A stretch of 64,000 bases of DNA, taken from positions 46,324 to 110,323 of the forward strand of contig CALMRZ010000023.1 of the NCBI GenBank assembly GCA_937872225.1. The letters are read 5' to 3'. This document shows positions 28,758 to 37,041 of the stretch, one piece after another. Source of the DNA: an uncultured Spirochaetota bacterium (GTDB lineage: Bacteria; Spirochaetota; UBA4802; UBA5550). Every line of letters starts with the position of its first letter. Within the stretch, counting starts at the first letter, position 1. The notes beneath the pieces are model-generated. The model did not search any database. It was given only the letters and a program-made list of their open reading frames with translations, and had not been told where the DNA came from. A program made the translations under genes and the position numbers.

Positions 28758-30023
28758 TCACGATTCATCGTTTTTATCATGGCGCCGCTTCTCTTTTTTC
28801 CACCGTGCCTTGTCAAGCTTGGTCCAGCTTTCCGCCACGTGACGGGACAGCTCTTTCTCCTTTTCTGCCCGGGTCATCGGGCTTTTTTTCTGCTTCTTTT
28901 TCACATGCTTGAGCCGTGCCCTCATCTCTTCCTGCTCCTTGCCGGTTAGGGACGCCTCGGACCTGGTGAATTCATCCATGGCTTCCGGGGTAACCGCCCC
29001 GGCGGACAGGGAGTCAACCAGTGCGAGGACCTTCTTCCGGTTAACCAGGTCCCTGATGAGCGGATCATCCTGCCGCAGACCGCCGAGGCGCGCCGCCCCC
29101 AGGGCGCCGGCCATGGCTGCCAGGGCGGCCGTTGACCCTCCCTCTTTCACCGCGGCGACCGGTGGCGGCGTGTCTGCGACTGCCAGGGATGACACTGCCA
29201 CCGAATACGGGAAGAGCGCCGCTGGGATGTTCACCGTGGCGCGGGTAACCGGCGTCTTGAGTTTCCGGTTCACATGGGTGATGATGATTTTTTCCGCGGC
29301 GCCGGGGGCCGCGGCCGATGCCATCTCGTCTAGGAGGCCGCTCTGCGAGCGCAGTTCCCGGATGAGGGAGGCGGGATTGACGCCCCCGGCAAAGACCGCC
29401 GACGAATTGCCGTCAACGGCGCCGGCGACCCCCGCGGCGGCGCCGGCCACCGTCTTCATCGTGAAGTCCCGGGGAATCGCGCCGGTGGACAGCGCCCTGA
29501 GGAGGGATGAATAGATCAGGGCCGAGGCGAGGGTGGACAGGTCATGGGTAAAAAGCCGTACGGCGGCCATGACGTCCAGGAGATGATCCGCGGCCGAATT
29601 GTTCCGGAAGCTCAGGAAGGTCATGACCGGGATTATCCGCGCGCAGGGCTGCTGCGTCGTCTGCTGGTGCCGCGACGGGTCCTTCATGGCCAGAATAAAT
29701 GCCCGTTCCACCGCCCCGGGGTAGCGGAATATGCCGTAATCGTATCCGGCGACTTCCGGTGAAGAAGCGACGGCGCGCCGGAAGCTTTCCGCGCAGGTCC
29801 CGCGGCGCGGACCGGCCATTGCCATGATAAGCATCAGCTGGGTAATCGATGAATAGAGTCCCGGTTTCCGCCACAGTTCCATCTTGTTTTTCAGGGCCGG
29901 CTCCGGATCGATATAACCGGCGATGCTGCTGAAGTGAGCATGGATGTGGGCCCTGGTCATGCCGTCAACGGCTGATCCCAAGGCGTCGCCGGTGATTACG
30001 GCTATAAGTACGTTCCGCATCAT
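28758..30023 (-). CDS. ADP-ribosylglycohydrolase-like protein, probably inactive
   Basis: 421 residues. The N terminus VITGDALGSAVDGMT matches the start of the DraG/ADP-ribosylglycohydrolase fold, and the helical middle fits. The key C-terminal metal motif, normally GGDTDT followed by an Ala/Gly-rich helix, reads GGSTAALAAMAGALGAARLG (about 295-314), so the two aspartates are missing. A lysine/arginine-rich tail of about 60 residues (KKKQKK, EKEKELS, KKEKRRHDK) is added. Likely a binding or regulatory derivative. Confidence 0.6.
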   Translation of the reverse strand: MMRNVLIAVITGDALGSAVDGMTRAHIHAHFSSIAGYIDPEPALKNKMELWRKPGLYSSITQLMLIMAMAGPRRGTCAESFRRAVASSPEVAGYDYGIFRYPGAVERAFILAMKDPSRHQQTTQQPCARIIPVMTFLSFRNNSAADHLLDVMAAVRLFTHDLSTLASALIYSSLLRALSTGAIPRDFTMKTVAGAAAGVAGAVDGNSSAVFAGGVNPASLIRELRSQSGLLDEMASAAAPGAAEKIIITHVNRKLKTPVTRATVNIPAALFPYSVAVSSLAVADTPPPVAAVKEGGSTAALAAMAGALGAARLGGLRQDDPLIRDLVNRKKVLALVDSLSAGAVTPEAMDEFTRSEASLTGKEQEEMRARLKHVKKKQKKSPMTRAEKEKELSRHVAESWTKLDKARWKKEKRRHDKNDES

Positions 30024-30148
30024 GAATAAATAATGCAGAAGCCCCGATTTTCACGCAATTATTTTTCTTTAATATACTCAAAAGCCGCCGGAACCGTATA
30101 AAAGGCACGGTTTTGCGCGAACCGACGGCAAATCATCGATTAATTTTC

Positions 30149-30178
30149 TTGCATTATCCGTATGTCGGGAGGTATAAT
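30149..30178 (+). promoter_or_regulatory. Candidate sigma70 promoter for FecR gene
   Basis: TTGCAT (30149-30154) and perfect TATAAT (30173-30178), 18 nt apart, about 106 nt before the start codon. Confidence 0.6.
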
Positions 30179-30284
30179 AAATAGATGTCCGCTGAATAGC
30201 GATGCGAGTGGGACATAATGGCCTGGGCTGACTGGTTTCGAGACCCAGGACGTCGGATCATATACACAACGAGGAGGCATGATT

Positions 30285-31370
30285 ATGAAGAAGACAATCC
30301 TGCCGGCGCTTCTGGTGCTGGCGGTAGCCCTGGGCTGCTCCAGGCAGCCCGTTGACGAGTACGCGATGATAACCTTCATGATAGGCGACGTCACGAAGAA
30401 TAACGCCGCGGTCCAGATAGGCGATGTCATAAAAGAAAAGGACGTGATCCAGACGGGGACGGAATCGTTCTGCGACGTCAAGATAGGCGAGTCCCTCATC
30501 AGGGTGAAACAGAAGACCAAGGTCGTCCTCGCGACGCTGATGAGGCAGGGCGGCATTGAGAACACCGCGGTCGACCTTGATTCGGGGAAGATGCTGTGCA
30601 AGCCGAAAAAGCTGATCAAGTCGGAAACGTTCATGGTGAAAACGCCGACAGCGGTCGCGGGCGTCCGCGGCACCCAGTTCACCGTGGAAGCCGACCAGAA
30701 CGGGACCTCGCGCATCAAGGTCTTCGAGGGATCGGTCAAGGTGGCAAAAAGGGTCAGGGAGCTGGAGGCAAGCATGCCGGAGGTCCTGAGCCTTGCGCCG
30801 GATGTAACCAGAGAGGAGAAGGTCGTCATCACCAAACTTGACGTGGAAAAGACGGAAAAGATCGTGAGCGCCGTCCTGAAGTCCGAGCCGGCGAAGAGCG
30901 GCGACGCCGCGCGGGCGGCGGTCATCAAAAAGGCCGGGAAGGATATTGTGGTGGGCAAAAAGAACATTGAAAAATTCGCCGTCAGGGATTTCGAGAAGGA
31001 CAACCGTGAGATCATAGAGATTAGGCAGAAGCCCGCCGAGGTCATCAGGGAAATCGGCAAGGCCGTCGAAGAGGAACGGGAGGAGCCCCTTCCCAACGGA
31101 AGGCTCCTGGTCACGAGCTTCGAGGTGTTTTTCATCAAGAACGGCAAGATCGAATGGCAGGGAACGGTCGTCCAGGAGCCGGTCAAGCACGGTGACAGGA
31201 TTTATATCGCGTCCGGCGAATACGTGTTCTGCGCTTCCGTCGATGGGCCGGTGGTCTGGAGAAAGCAGATGGCCAACGAGGGCAGGCTCGAGATACGCGA
31301 GAATTCCCTGGTCGTTTCCGCCAAGGGCCAGGAGACGAAGCTGGACCTGAAGACCGGGGCGAAGCTGTAA
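30285..31370 (+). CDS. FecR-domain lipoprotein
   Basis: 361 residues from the ATG at 30285, placed 7 nt after GAGGAGG (30271-30277); an ATG at 30279 is too close. Lipobox ALGC with Cys about 18. The FecR domain contains GDVIKEKDVIQTG, SLIRVKQKTKV and the signature TPTAVAGVRGTQFTV. A long helical Lys/Glu linker and a C-terminal beta region (about 280-361) follow. In this lineage FecR lipoproteins are stand-alone surface or periplasmic proteins, with no sigma factor or TonB receptor beside them here. Confidence 0.85.
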   Translation: MKKTILPALLVLAVALGCSRQPVDEYAMITFMIGDVTKNNAAVQIGDVIKEKDVIQTGTESFCDVKIGESLIRVKQKTKVVLATLMRQGGIENTAVDLDSGKMLCKPKKLIKSETFMVKTPTAVAGVRGTQFTVEADQNGTSRIKVFEGSVKVAKRVRELEASMPEVLSLAPDVTREEKVVITKLDVEKTEKIVSAVLKSEPAKSGDAARAAVIKKAGKDIVVGKKNIEKFAVRDFEKDNREIIEIRQKPAEVIREIGKAVEEEREEPLPNGRLLVTSFEVFFIKNGKIEWQGTVVQEPVKHGDRIYIASGEYVFCASVDGPVVWRKQMANEGRLEIRENSLVVSAKGQETKLDLKTGAKL

Positions 31371-31380
31371 CATTATGCTT

Positions 31381-31487
31381 AATCCCCCTCCCTTGATGGG
31401 AGGGGACAGGGGAGGGTGAACTAAAAAACCCGGCGATTAATATTGTTTTCCACCCCCGCCCAGCCTCCCCCATCATGGGGGAGGATT
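31381..31487. repeat. MITE-like element with imperfect terminal inverted repeats
   Basis: About 107 bp beginning AATCCCCCTCC and ending GGAGGATT. The left ~38 bases and the reverse complement of the right ~38 bases align (AATCC..CC.CCC.TGATGGG.G.GG...GG.G.GGGTG.AA). Each end is also its own small hairpin (CCCTCCC-TTGAT-GGGAGGG; CCTCCCCC-ATCAT-GGGGGAGG). No coding capacity; it fills the gap between two convergent genes. Confidence 0.7.
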
Positions 31488-31507
31488 TCGCCATCCATAG
31501 CCGCCCA

Positions 31508-32608
31508 TCACATCATGTCAACAATCGACAGAACCACCTTCGTCCCGTTGACCAGGTCCCTGATCATGATATACTCGTCGGTGGTGTGAACCTTCTGCAT
31601 GCCGGCGGAGAGGTTGATGGCGCTGATGCCGGCCCTGTTGAGTATGTTGGTGTCGCTCCCGCCGCCGGAGACCTCGAACTGCGGACGTATCCCGACCCGT
31701 TCCATGGCTCGCGCCGCCAGGACCGCGATCCTGTCCCGGGGGCCGATGGAAAAGCCGGAGTATTCCATGGTGCGGCTTATGGAGCACCGGGCGCCGTATT
31801 CCGCGGTCACCTCCTTCGCGATGGTGCGTATGATCGCTTCCTGCTCCTTGAGCTTCTTTGGATTGAGCGAACGGGCCTCGAGGACGCACTCGGACTTCTC
31901 CGCCACGATGTTCGTGGCGCGGCCGCCGGCGATGGTCCCCACGTTGACGGTCGTCTCGTGGTCCACGCGGCCCGACGGGAGACGAGTTATGATATCGGCG
32001 AGCACATTGATGGCGTTGATCCCCTTTTCCGGTTCCATGCCGGCGTGGGCGGCCCGGCCCCGGACGGTTATGGTCATGGTGGAGTGGTAGGGGGCCTGGA
32101 GCACGATCGTGCCGATGGGACCGTCGCTGTCGAAGACGAAGGCCTGCTTCGATTTCAGCACCGAGGTGTCGAAGCCCTTCATCCCGCGCAGGCCCACCTC
32201 CTCGGCGCAGCTTATCAGAATTTCTATGGTGCCGTGGGGCATGCGGGTCTCGCTGATGTAGCGCAGGCTCTCAATGAACATGGCGATGGCGGCCTTGTCG
32301 TCGCTTCCCAGGACCGTGGTGCCGTCCGATGTTATCTTGGTGGCCGTTACCACCGGCTTCACGTTGTCGCAGGGCGTGACCGTGTCCATGTGCGCGGAGA
32401 AAAGCACGGGCTTCCGCTTCGGGTCCCCCGGCCTGGTCAGGAGAAGGTTGTAGGAGCCGCCGCAGGGGAATGACCTGGCCCTGACGCCGAGCTTTTTTAC
32501 CGCCCCGACGATGTAGTCCCGCATCTTTTCCTCGCGCCATGACGGCGATGATATTTTTGTCATGTCGGTGAAGGTCTTTATCAGTCGCTTCTTGTTGATA
32601 TCAAACAT
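31508..32608 (-). CDS. M20-family metallopeptidase (PepT-like)
   Basis: 366 residues. Zinc and catalytic residues are in place: SAHMDTV (H73, D75), GSDDKAAIA (D103), SCAEEVGLRG (catalytic E136, metal E137), a C-terminal KVHTTDEY metal-binding His, and an inserted dimerisation domain (about 180-290). The pattern matches the peptidase-T-like group acting on tripeptides or amino acids in the cytoplasm. No signal peptide. The next gene upstream on the same strand starts 46 nt away, so joint transcription is possible. Confidence 0.88.
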   Translation of the reverse strand: MFDINKKRLIKTFTDMTKISSPSWREEKMRDYIVGAVKKLGVRARSFPCGGSYNLLLTRPGDPKRKPVLFSAHMDTVTPCDNVKPVVTATKITSDGTTVLGSDDKAAIAMFIESLRYISETRMPHGTIEILISCAEEVGLRGMKGFDTSVLKSKQAFVFDSDGPIGTIVLQAPYHSTMTITVRGRAAHAGMEPEKGINAINVLADIITRLPSGRVDHETTVNVGTIAGGRATNIVAEKSECVLEARSLNPKKLKEQEAIIRTIAKEVTAEYGARCSISRTMEYSGFSIGPRDRIAVLAARAMERVGIRPQFEVSGGGSDTNILNRAGISAINLSAGMQKVHTTDEYIMIRDLVNGTKVVLSIVDMM

Positions 32609-32653
32609 AGATAAACCTCTCAGGGAACTCTCGGGACCGGCGGCACCGGCCGG

Positions 32654-35140
32654 TCACATGCTGCTTAAAAAGCTTTTTATCAGGCGCGTGTACTTGTCGA
32701 TGATCGCGTCGCGATCATGGGTGGTTTCGCCCTCCCCGTAGAGGTGAATCAGGGGATGGGACGAGTCCGGAAGCACCAGCACCCAGGCAGTATCCTCGCA
32801 TATGCGTATGCCGTCAATCAATTCAATATTTTTGTTGCCGGAGGCGGTGGACATGTCGCGCATAACCGCGGCTTTTTCGTCGGAGTTGCAGTAGAGGGAA
32901 GTATGGATGATGTTTCCCTTAGGAAGCGAAGCCTTTACCGTGTGGAGCGGCTTGCCTTCAAGGGTAAGGAAGTCGAGGATCAGGAGGAACACGACCATGG
33001 GGTCGTACCGGAGTTCCAGGACGGGATACCGGACCGGCCCCCCCAGGAAGAGATCGGCGATGCCTTCCGGCGCCCTGAGGGCGAAGCTGGTGCGGACGGC
33101 GGTGCCGCCGCAGGAGCGGATCAGCCGCTCGAGCATCATCGAGGTGGTCACGGGAATGTGGATGACGGACGCGTTGCGGTATTTCAGGTGGTAGAGGCAC
33201 AGGATGGCTATGATATCATCGTCAGTCAGGATCTGCCCCCGTTCGTCCACGACGGTGATATGATTGCTGTGGGGACCCACGATCACGCCGATCTCGCTGT
33301 TCATGCGGGCCATCTGGACAATGCTGTCGATGGCGTTGCGGGTGTCGGACTTCATCTCCTCCTCGCTGGTGAATTCCTTGATCTGGCCGCGGAGCACCGT
33401 GGTTTCGCAGCCGTAGTCCGACAGGAGCTCCGGGAAGATGTGCGCGGCGGTACCGTTGAAGCAGTCGACGATGATCTTCCATTTTTTTCCGGCGAGGAAG
33501 GTGTCGCTGATATAGAGCCGGATGTTGCGGATGTACGATTCGACGTGATGGCTCGGGTAGATAAGCTTTCCCGTCTCAAAGGCCTCCCTGCGCGGGTAGT
33601 CGCCGCGGAAGAATATGTTCTCGATCTTTTTCTCGCTGGCCAGGGGGACCTGGAACCCGTGCCTGTCGCACAGGCGTATCTGGATAAACTGCAGCTCGGT
33701 GAGGGGCGCGATCTGGATGTAGGCCCCCATGTCGGCGTTGAGGAACCGGGTGGTGTAGCGGTTCACCGGCATCGACTCTATTTCCATGTCGTACACGTCG
33801 ACGCCCATGGACATGAGGCCGGCCGTGAAGGCCCGCATGATCAGGCGCGCCGCGGTCGTGGTGTCCCGGCTCACGACGATCTTCGCGTCCTTGCCGAGGA
33901 AGGCGCCGATGGCGGAGCCGAGCTTGGAGGCGAATTCCGGGGTGATCTTAACGTTGAAGGTCCCGACGATGCCTTCGCCGGAAAACAGGGTCTTCTTCTC
34001 GCGCTGTCCCCAGACGATGTCCTCCGCAAGCCTCGTCCCCTGCTCGATGTACTTGTCCGGCCAGACGCGGATCCCCGCCGCGATTTCAACGCCCGCCCCG
34101 ATGCGGCAGTCGTCGCTGATGACGGAGCCCTCGTACACGGTAACATGCTGTTCGAGGACGCACCGCTTTCCGATCACGACGCCGCGGAGCTCGCATTTCG
34201 GGCCGATGATGGTGTTATGGAGGATGATGGATTTCCGTATGGAGGCGTTTTCCTCGATGACGCAGTTGTCCCCGATCACCGAAAACTCCGTCACCTCCGC
34301 GCCCTCCTTTATCTTGACGTTGTCGCCGATGATGACCGGGCCCCTGATGACGGCGGTGGGGTGCATCTCCAGGTCCGTGCCGGCCCACACGTCCGGGGCG
34401 ATCTTTTTGCCCGGGAAATCGATTTTCACCAGCCCGCCGAGGATGTCCCGGTGGACGTCGCTGTAGGTGGCGAGGCTGCCCACGTCGCACCAGTAGCCGT
34501 CGGCGATGTAGCCGTAGAGGGGGATGTTCTTCTCCTGGAGGAGGGGGAAGAGGTCCAGGGAAAAATCGAACCTCACGCCGGGCGGAACCAGGTGGTGGAT
34601 GACGGCGGGTTCAAGGACATAGAGGCCCGTGTTGGCGGTGTCGCTGAAGACCTCGCTCCAGGAGGGCTTTTCAAGGAACCGCTCGATCGTTCCGTCTTCG
34701 CCGGTGATCACGATGCCGTAGTCGGTGGGCCTGCTGACCCGCTTCAACGCGATCGTGAAGGACGATTTTTTGCTGCGGTGGAATTCCAGGATTTCGGTCA
34801 GGTTGAAGTCGATGATGCCGTCGCCGGAGAGGACCACGACGGTGCTGCCGCAGTCCCCGATGGCCTTCTTGACGCCGCCGGCCGTCCCCAGGGGCGTCTC
34901 CTCGAGTGAATAGGTTATGTTGACGTTCCATTCCGAGCCGTCGCCGAAATAGTTCTGCACGTTTTCCGGCAGATAATAGAGGCTTATGACAATGTCACGA
35001 ATGCCGTGCCGCTTCAGGAGATTGATCGTATGCTCTATGACCGGCTTGTTGATGACGGGGACCATCGGCTTGGAACGGTTGCAGGTCAGGGGCCTGAGCC
35101 TTGTCCCTTCGCCTCCCGCCATTATGACCGCTTGTATCAT
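32654..35140 (-). CDS. Sugar-phosphate nucleotidyltransferase / degenerate phosphomutase fusion
   Basis: 828 residues from ATG 35140, which gives the usual MIQAVIMAGGEGTRLRP start. Domain 1 (1-235) is a nucleotidyltransferase with GGEGTRLRPLT and the KPMVPV lysine. Domain 2 (250-360) is a left-handed beta helix of hexapeptide repeats. Domain 3 (380-828) has the shape of a phosphohexomutase, but I find none of its catalytic elements: no TASHNP-type Ser loop, no DxDxD metal loop (reads GVIVGPHSNHITVVDERG) and no RPSGTEP (reads VLPDSSHPL). Probably a mannose-1-phosphate guanylyltransferase-type enzyme. Confidence 0.82.
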   Translation of the reverse strand: MIQAVIMAGGEGTRLRPLTCNRSKPMVPVINKPVIEHTINLLKRHGIRDIVISLYYLPENVQNYFGDGSEWNVNITYSLEETPLGTAGGVKKAIGDCGSTVVVLSGDGIIDFNLTEILEFHRSKKSSFTIALKRVSRPTDYGIVITGEDGTIERFLEKPSWSEVFSDTANTGLYVLEPAVIHHLVPPGVRFDFSLDLFPLLQEKNIPLYGYIADGYWCDVGSLATYSDVHRDILGGLVKIDFPGKKIAPDVWAGTDLEMHPTAVIRGPVIIGDNVKIKEGAEVTEFSVIGDNCVIEENASIRKSIILHNTIIGPKCELRGVVIGKRCVLEQHVTVYEGSVISDDCRIGAGVEIAAGIRVWPDKYIEQGTRLAEDIVWGQREKKTLFSGEGIVGTFNVKITPEFASKLGSAIGAFLGKDAKIVVSRDTTTAARLIMRAFTAGLMSMGVDVYDMEIESMPVNRYTTRFLNADMGAYIQIAPLTELQFIQIRLCDRHGFQVPLASEKKIENIFFRGDYPRREAFETGKLIYPSHHVESYIRNIRLYISDTFLAGKKWKIIVDCFNGTAAHIFPELLSDYGCETTVLRGQIKEFTSEEEMKSDTRNAIDSIVQMARMNSEIGVIVGPHSNHITVVDERGQILTDDDIIAILCLYHLKYRNASVIHIPVTTSMMLERLIRSCGGTAVRTSFALRAPEGIADLFLGGPVRYPVLELRYDPMVVFLLILDFLTLEGKPLHTVKASLPKGNIIHTSLYCNSDEKAAVMRDMSTASGNKNIELIDGIRICEDTAWVLVLPDSSHPLIHLYGEGETTHDRDAIIDKYTRLIKSFLSSM

Positions 35141-35333
35141 GAAAAGTCTCCTCGCTGACACGGTGACGCGCCTTCCTGAATCAACCGGGATGCTTCTGCT
35201 ATGTCACATGATAAGATGCTCTGAACGGGTCATGCGGTGATGTCAGAGCGCAACGTATGGATAAGAAAGTGTAACAGGTGAACGGGAACTGTCAACTATA
35301 TTCTTCCGGTCTTGCGGGGCACGGGGCCGGGGA

Positions 35334-35849
35334 TCAGCGCTTGTAAATCATCCTGCCGATGACCAGGTCTTCCGGTATGGGGCCAAATGAGCGGCTGTCA
35401 AATCCCCTGTCCAGGTCGTCGCTCAAGACGAAGTAGCTTCCCCGTCCTATCTTAACCGCGGGCATGTTGTCGCGGAACGTGAAATTCATGGGGAAGACGC
35501 GGCGGTCCCTTGACTTCGTTTTCCAGGGGAATTCATACGTCCCGTTATTGACGCGGAATGTCCGGTCTCTTATTTCGACGGTTTCCCCTTCGACCGCGGC
35601 GATCCTCCTGACGAGCACCCGCCCCGGTTCCGCCGGGTTCTTGAAGAGAATTATGTCCCCCTTCCGCGGCGTGACGTGCCTCATTATTATAACAAGGTCG
35701 TCTTTTTTCAGGTTCGGTTCCATCGAGGCGTCGGGCATGGTGAAGGAAATAAAGGCGATGCGGCAGATGACAAAGCCCGCGACAAGTCCCGCCGCCGCGG
35801 CTATGATTTTAATGAGGATTCCGTTCCCCGATCGTTCCTGGTAGTTCAT
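35334..35849 (-). CDS. lepB: Signal peptidase I homologue with Lys-to-Arg substitution
   Basis: 171 residues with one N-terminal membrane helix (about 12-34). Box B, PDASMEPNLKKDD, carries the nucleophile S42. Box D, which should read [VI]KR with the general-base lysine, reads LVRRIAAVEGE, so R81 (codon AGG) stands at the lysine position. Box E, SDDLDRGFDSRSFGPIP, is well conserved. Either the enzyme uses another base, is inactive, or acts as a paralogue of a normal LepB elsewhere. Short, as for many gram-positive-type signal peptidases. Confidence 0.85.
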   Translation of the reverse strand: MNYQERSGNGILIKIIAAAAGLVAGFVICRIAFISFTMPDASMEPNLKKDDLVIIMRHVTPRKGDIILFKNPAEPGRVLVRRIAAVEGETVEIRDRTFRVNNGTYEFPWKTKSRDRRVFPMNFTFRDNMPAVKIGRGSYFVLSDDLDRGFDSRSFGPIPEDLVIGRMIYKR

Positions 35850-36219
35850 GGTAATGGCGCCTGGATCATGTTCTGAATGTGGGATAACAATAGGCGCTCC
35901 GCCAAATAAAGCAATAAAAAATTTAGTGCTGCCTGATTATGTCTTTAAACACCGACGCGGAGACGCCTCTTTGCACTCAAGAATCCTCCGGACGCAATAT
36001 TAATTTCTTGACAAGTATGGTTAAATCTATAGAATTCATGGATGAAAATGGAAGGCGGGCCCGGGCGTTGCTGCCGTAATCGAAGAATTTGGCCCCGGGC
36101 TGTTTATTTTGTACTAAATATTACTTTATGTTAATCCGATTATTCACTTAGTAACGTTGTGGTGTACTTATCGTAACGATATTATACTATAGAGAATATC
36201 ATTTTCAAAGGAGTTGGCA
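35850..36219. other. Intergenic region upstream of the flaA operon
   Basis: Holds TTGACA (36008-36013) and TAGAAT (36030-36035) with a 16-nt spacer, and a second TATACT at 36183-36188 close to the flaA start without a good -35. No sigma28-type (TAAA-N15-GCCGATAA) promoter was found. No gene seen. Confidence 0.5.
36008..36035 (+). promoter_or_regulatory. Candidate sigma70 promoter upstream of flaA pair
   Basis: TTGACA-N16-TAGAAT; it would give a leader of about 180 nt before the first flaA gene. Confidence 0.45.
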
Positions 36220-36996
36220 ATGAAAAGGATGACCCGGTTAAGTACATTGTCGTTAGCAATCGGCGTAATGATGTTGTTTTTCGGCAGTGGAACAATAAAT
36301 CTCAAGGCCCAGCAGGAAAAAGATACGGGCAAGACCGAGACCCAGGGAAAGAAGCAGAAGCAGGACGGCCTGATTGTTGACTGGGTCAACGATTTCGAGG
36401 ACTGCGAAGACTGGCGGGCGGTTTCCACGTGTCCCCTCGGCGACACCAAGACCAGAAAGATCCCGGGCAAACCGAGACCGGTCAATGAGCAGGGGCAGCC
36501 GGTTAACGAGGACGGCCAGCCGGGCGAATTCAAGAATGAGGTTACCGACGAGAACGGTATTTCCCATAAAAATGAATACGTTCTGGGCATCAAAACCTAT
36601 TTCATTGACAGGGGTTTTGACCGGGTCGAGGCCTTCCCGCCCAATGAATATATCATCAGGGGCAAGGCCCGTGAGATGAAATTCTGGGCCCTGGGACGTA
36701 AATTCAGGCACACCCTCTATATTAAGCTCCGCGATTACAAGGGCCATATACACAAGCTGAAAGTCGGTCGTCTCGATTTCTGGGGATGGAAGGAAATGTC
36801 GGTCATCATACCCGGCTGGCTTCCCCAATCGGCAAGCTACGCGCTGCTTGACAAGAACCTCCATTTCGTGTCGTTCTTCGTCGAATGCGATACCTATGAG
36901 GTTCCCGGCACGTTCTACACGTATATCGACCAGTTCAGGGTCGTTACCGATCTGTCAGAATTCACCGGTGACGAAACGATCAAGGATACCTGGTAA
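36220..36996 (+). CDS. flaA2: Periplasmic flagellar sheath protein FlaA (FlaA2-like)
   Basis: 258 residues. The ATG at 36220 is 6 nt from AAAGGAG (36207-36213). A signal peptide (about 1-30) directs export to the periplasm, where FlaA forms or binds the outer layer of the periplasmic flagellar filament. FlaA-family traits are DFEDCEDW near the N terminus of the mature protein, REMKFWALGR, LYIKLRDYKGHIHKLKVGRLDFWGWKEM and TYIDQFRVVTD. It is shorter than the next gene's product and comes first, the Leptospira flaA2-flaA1 order, on which the symbol is based. Confidence 0.82.
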   Translation: MKRMTRLSTLSLAIGVMMLFFGSGTINLKAQQEKDTGKTETQGKKQKQDGLIVDWVNDFEDCEDWRAVSTCPLGDTKTRKIPGKPRPVNEQGQPVNEDGQPGEFKNEVTDENGISHKNEYVLGIKTYFIDRGFDRVEAFPPNEYIIRGKAREMKFWALGRKFRHTLYIKLRDYKGHIHKLKVGRLDFWGWKEMSVIIPGWLPQSASYALLDKNLHFVSFFVECDTYEVPGTFYTYIDQFRVVTDLSEFTGDETIKDTW

Positions 36997-37041
36997 AATT
37001 GAGATAGGTTAAGTAAGACAGGCTAAGAAGGGAGGCTTTTA

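Noticed and set aside
32717..34909. 730-codon open frame antisense to the nucleotidyltransferase fusion
   Set aside because: Its product is a Gly/Asp/Val/His-rich shadow of the well-supported reverse-strand gene; such long antisense frames are common in GC-rich DNA.
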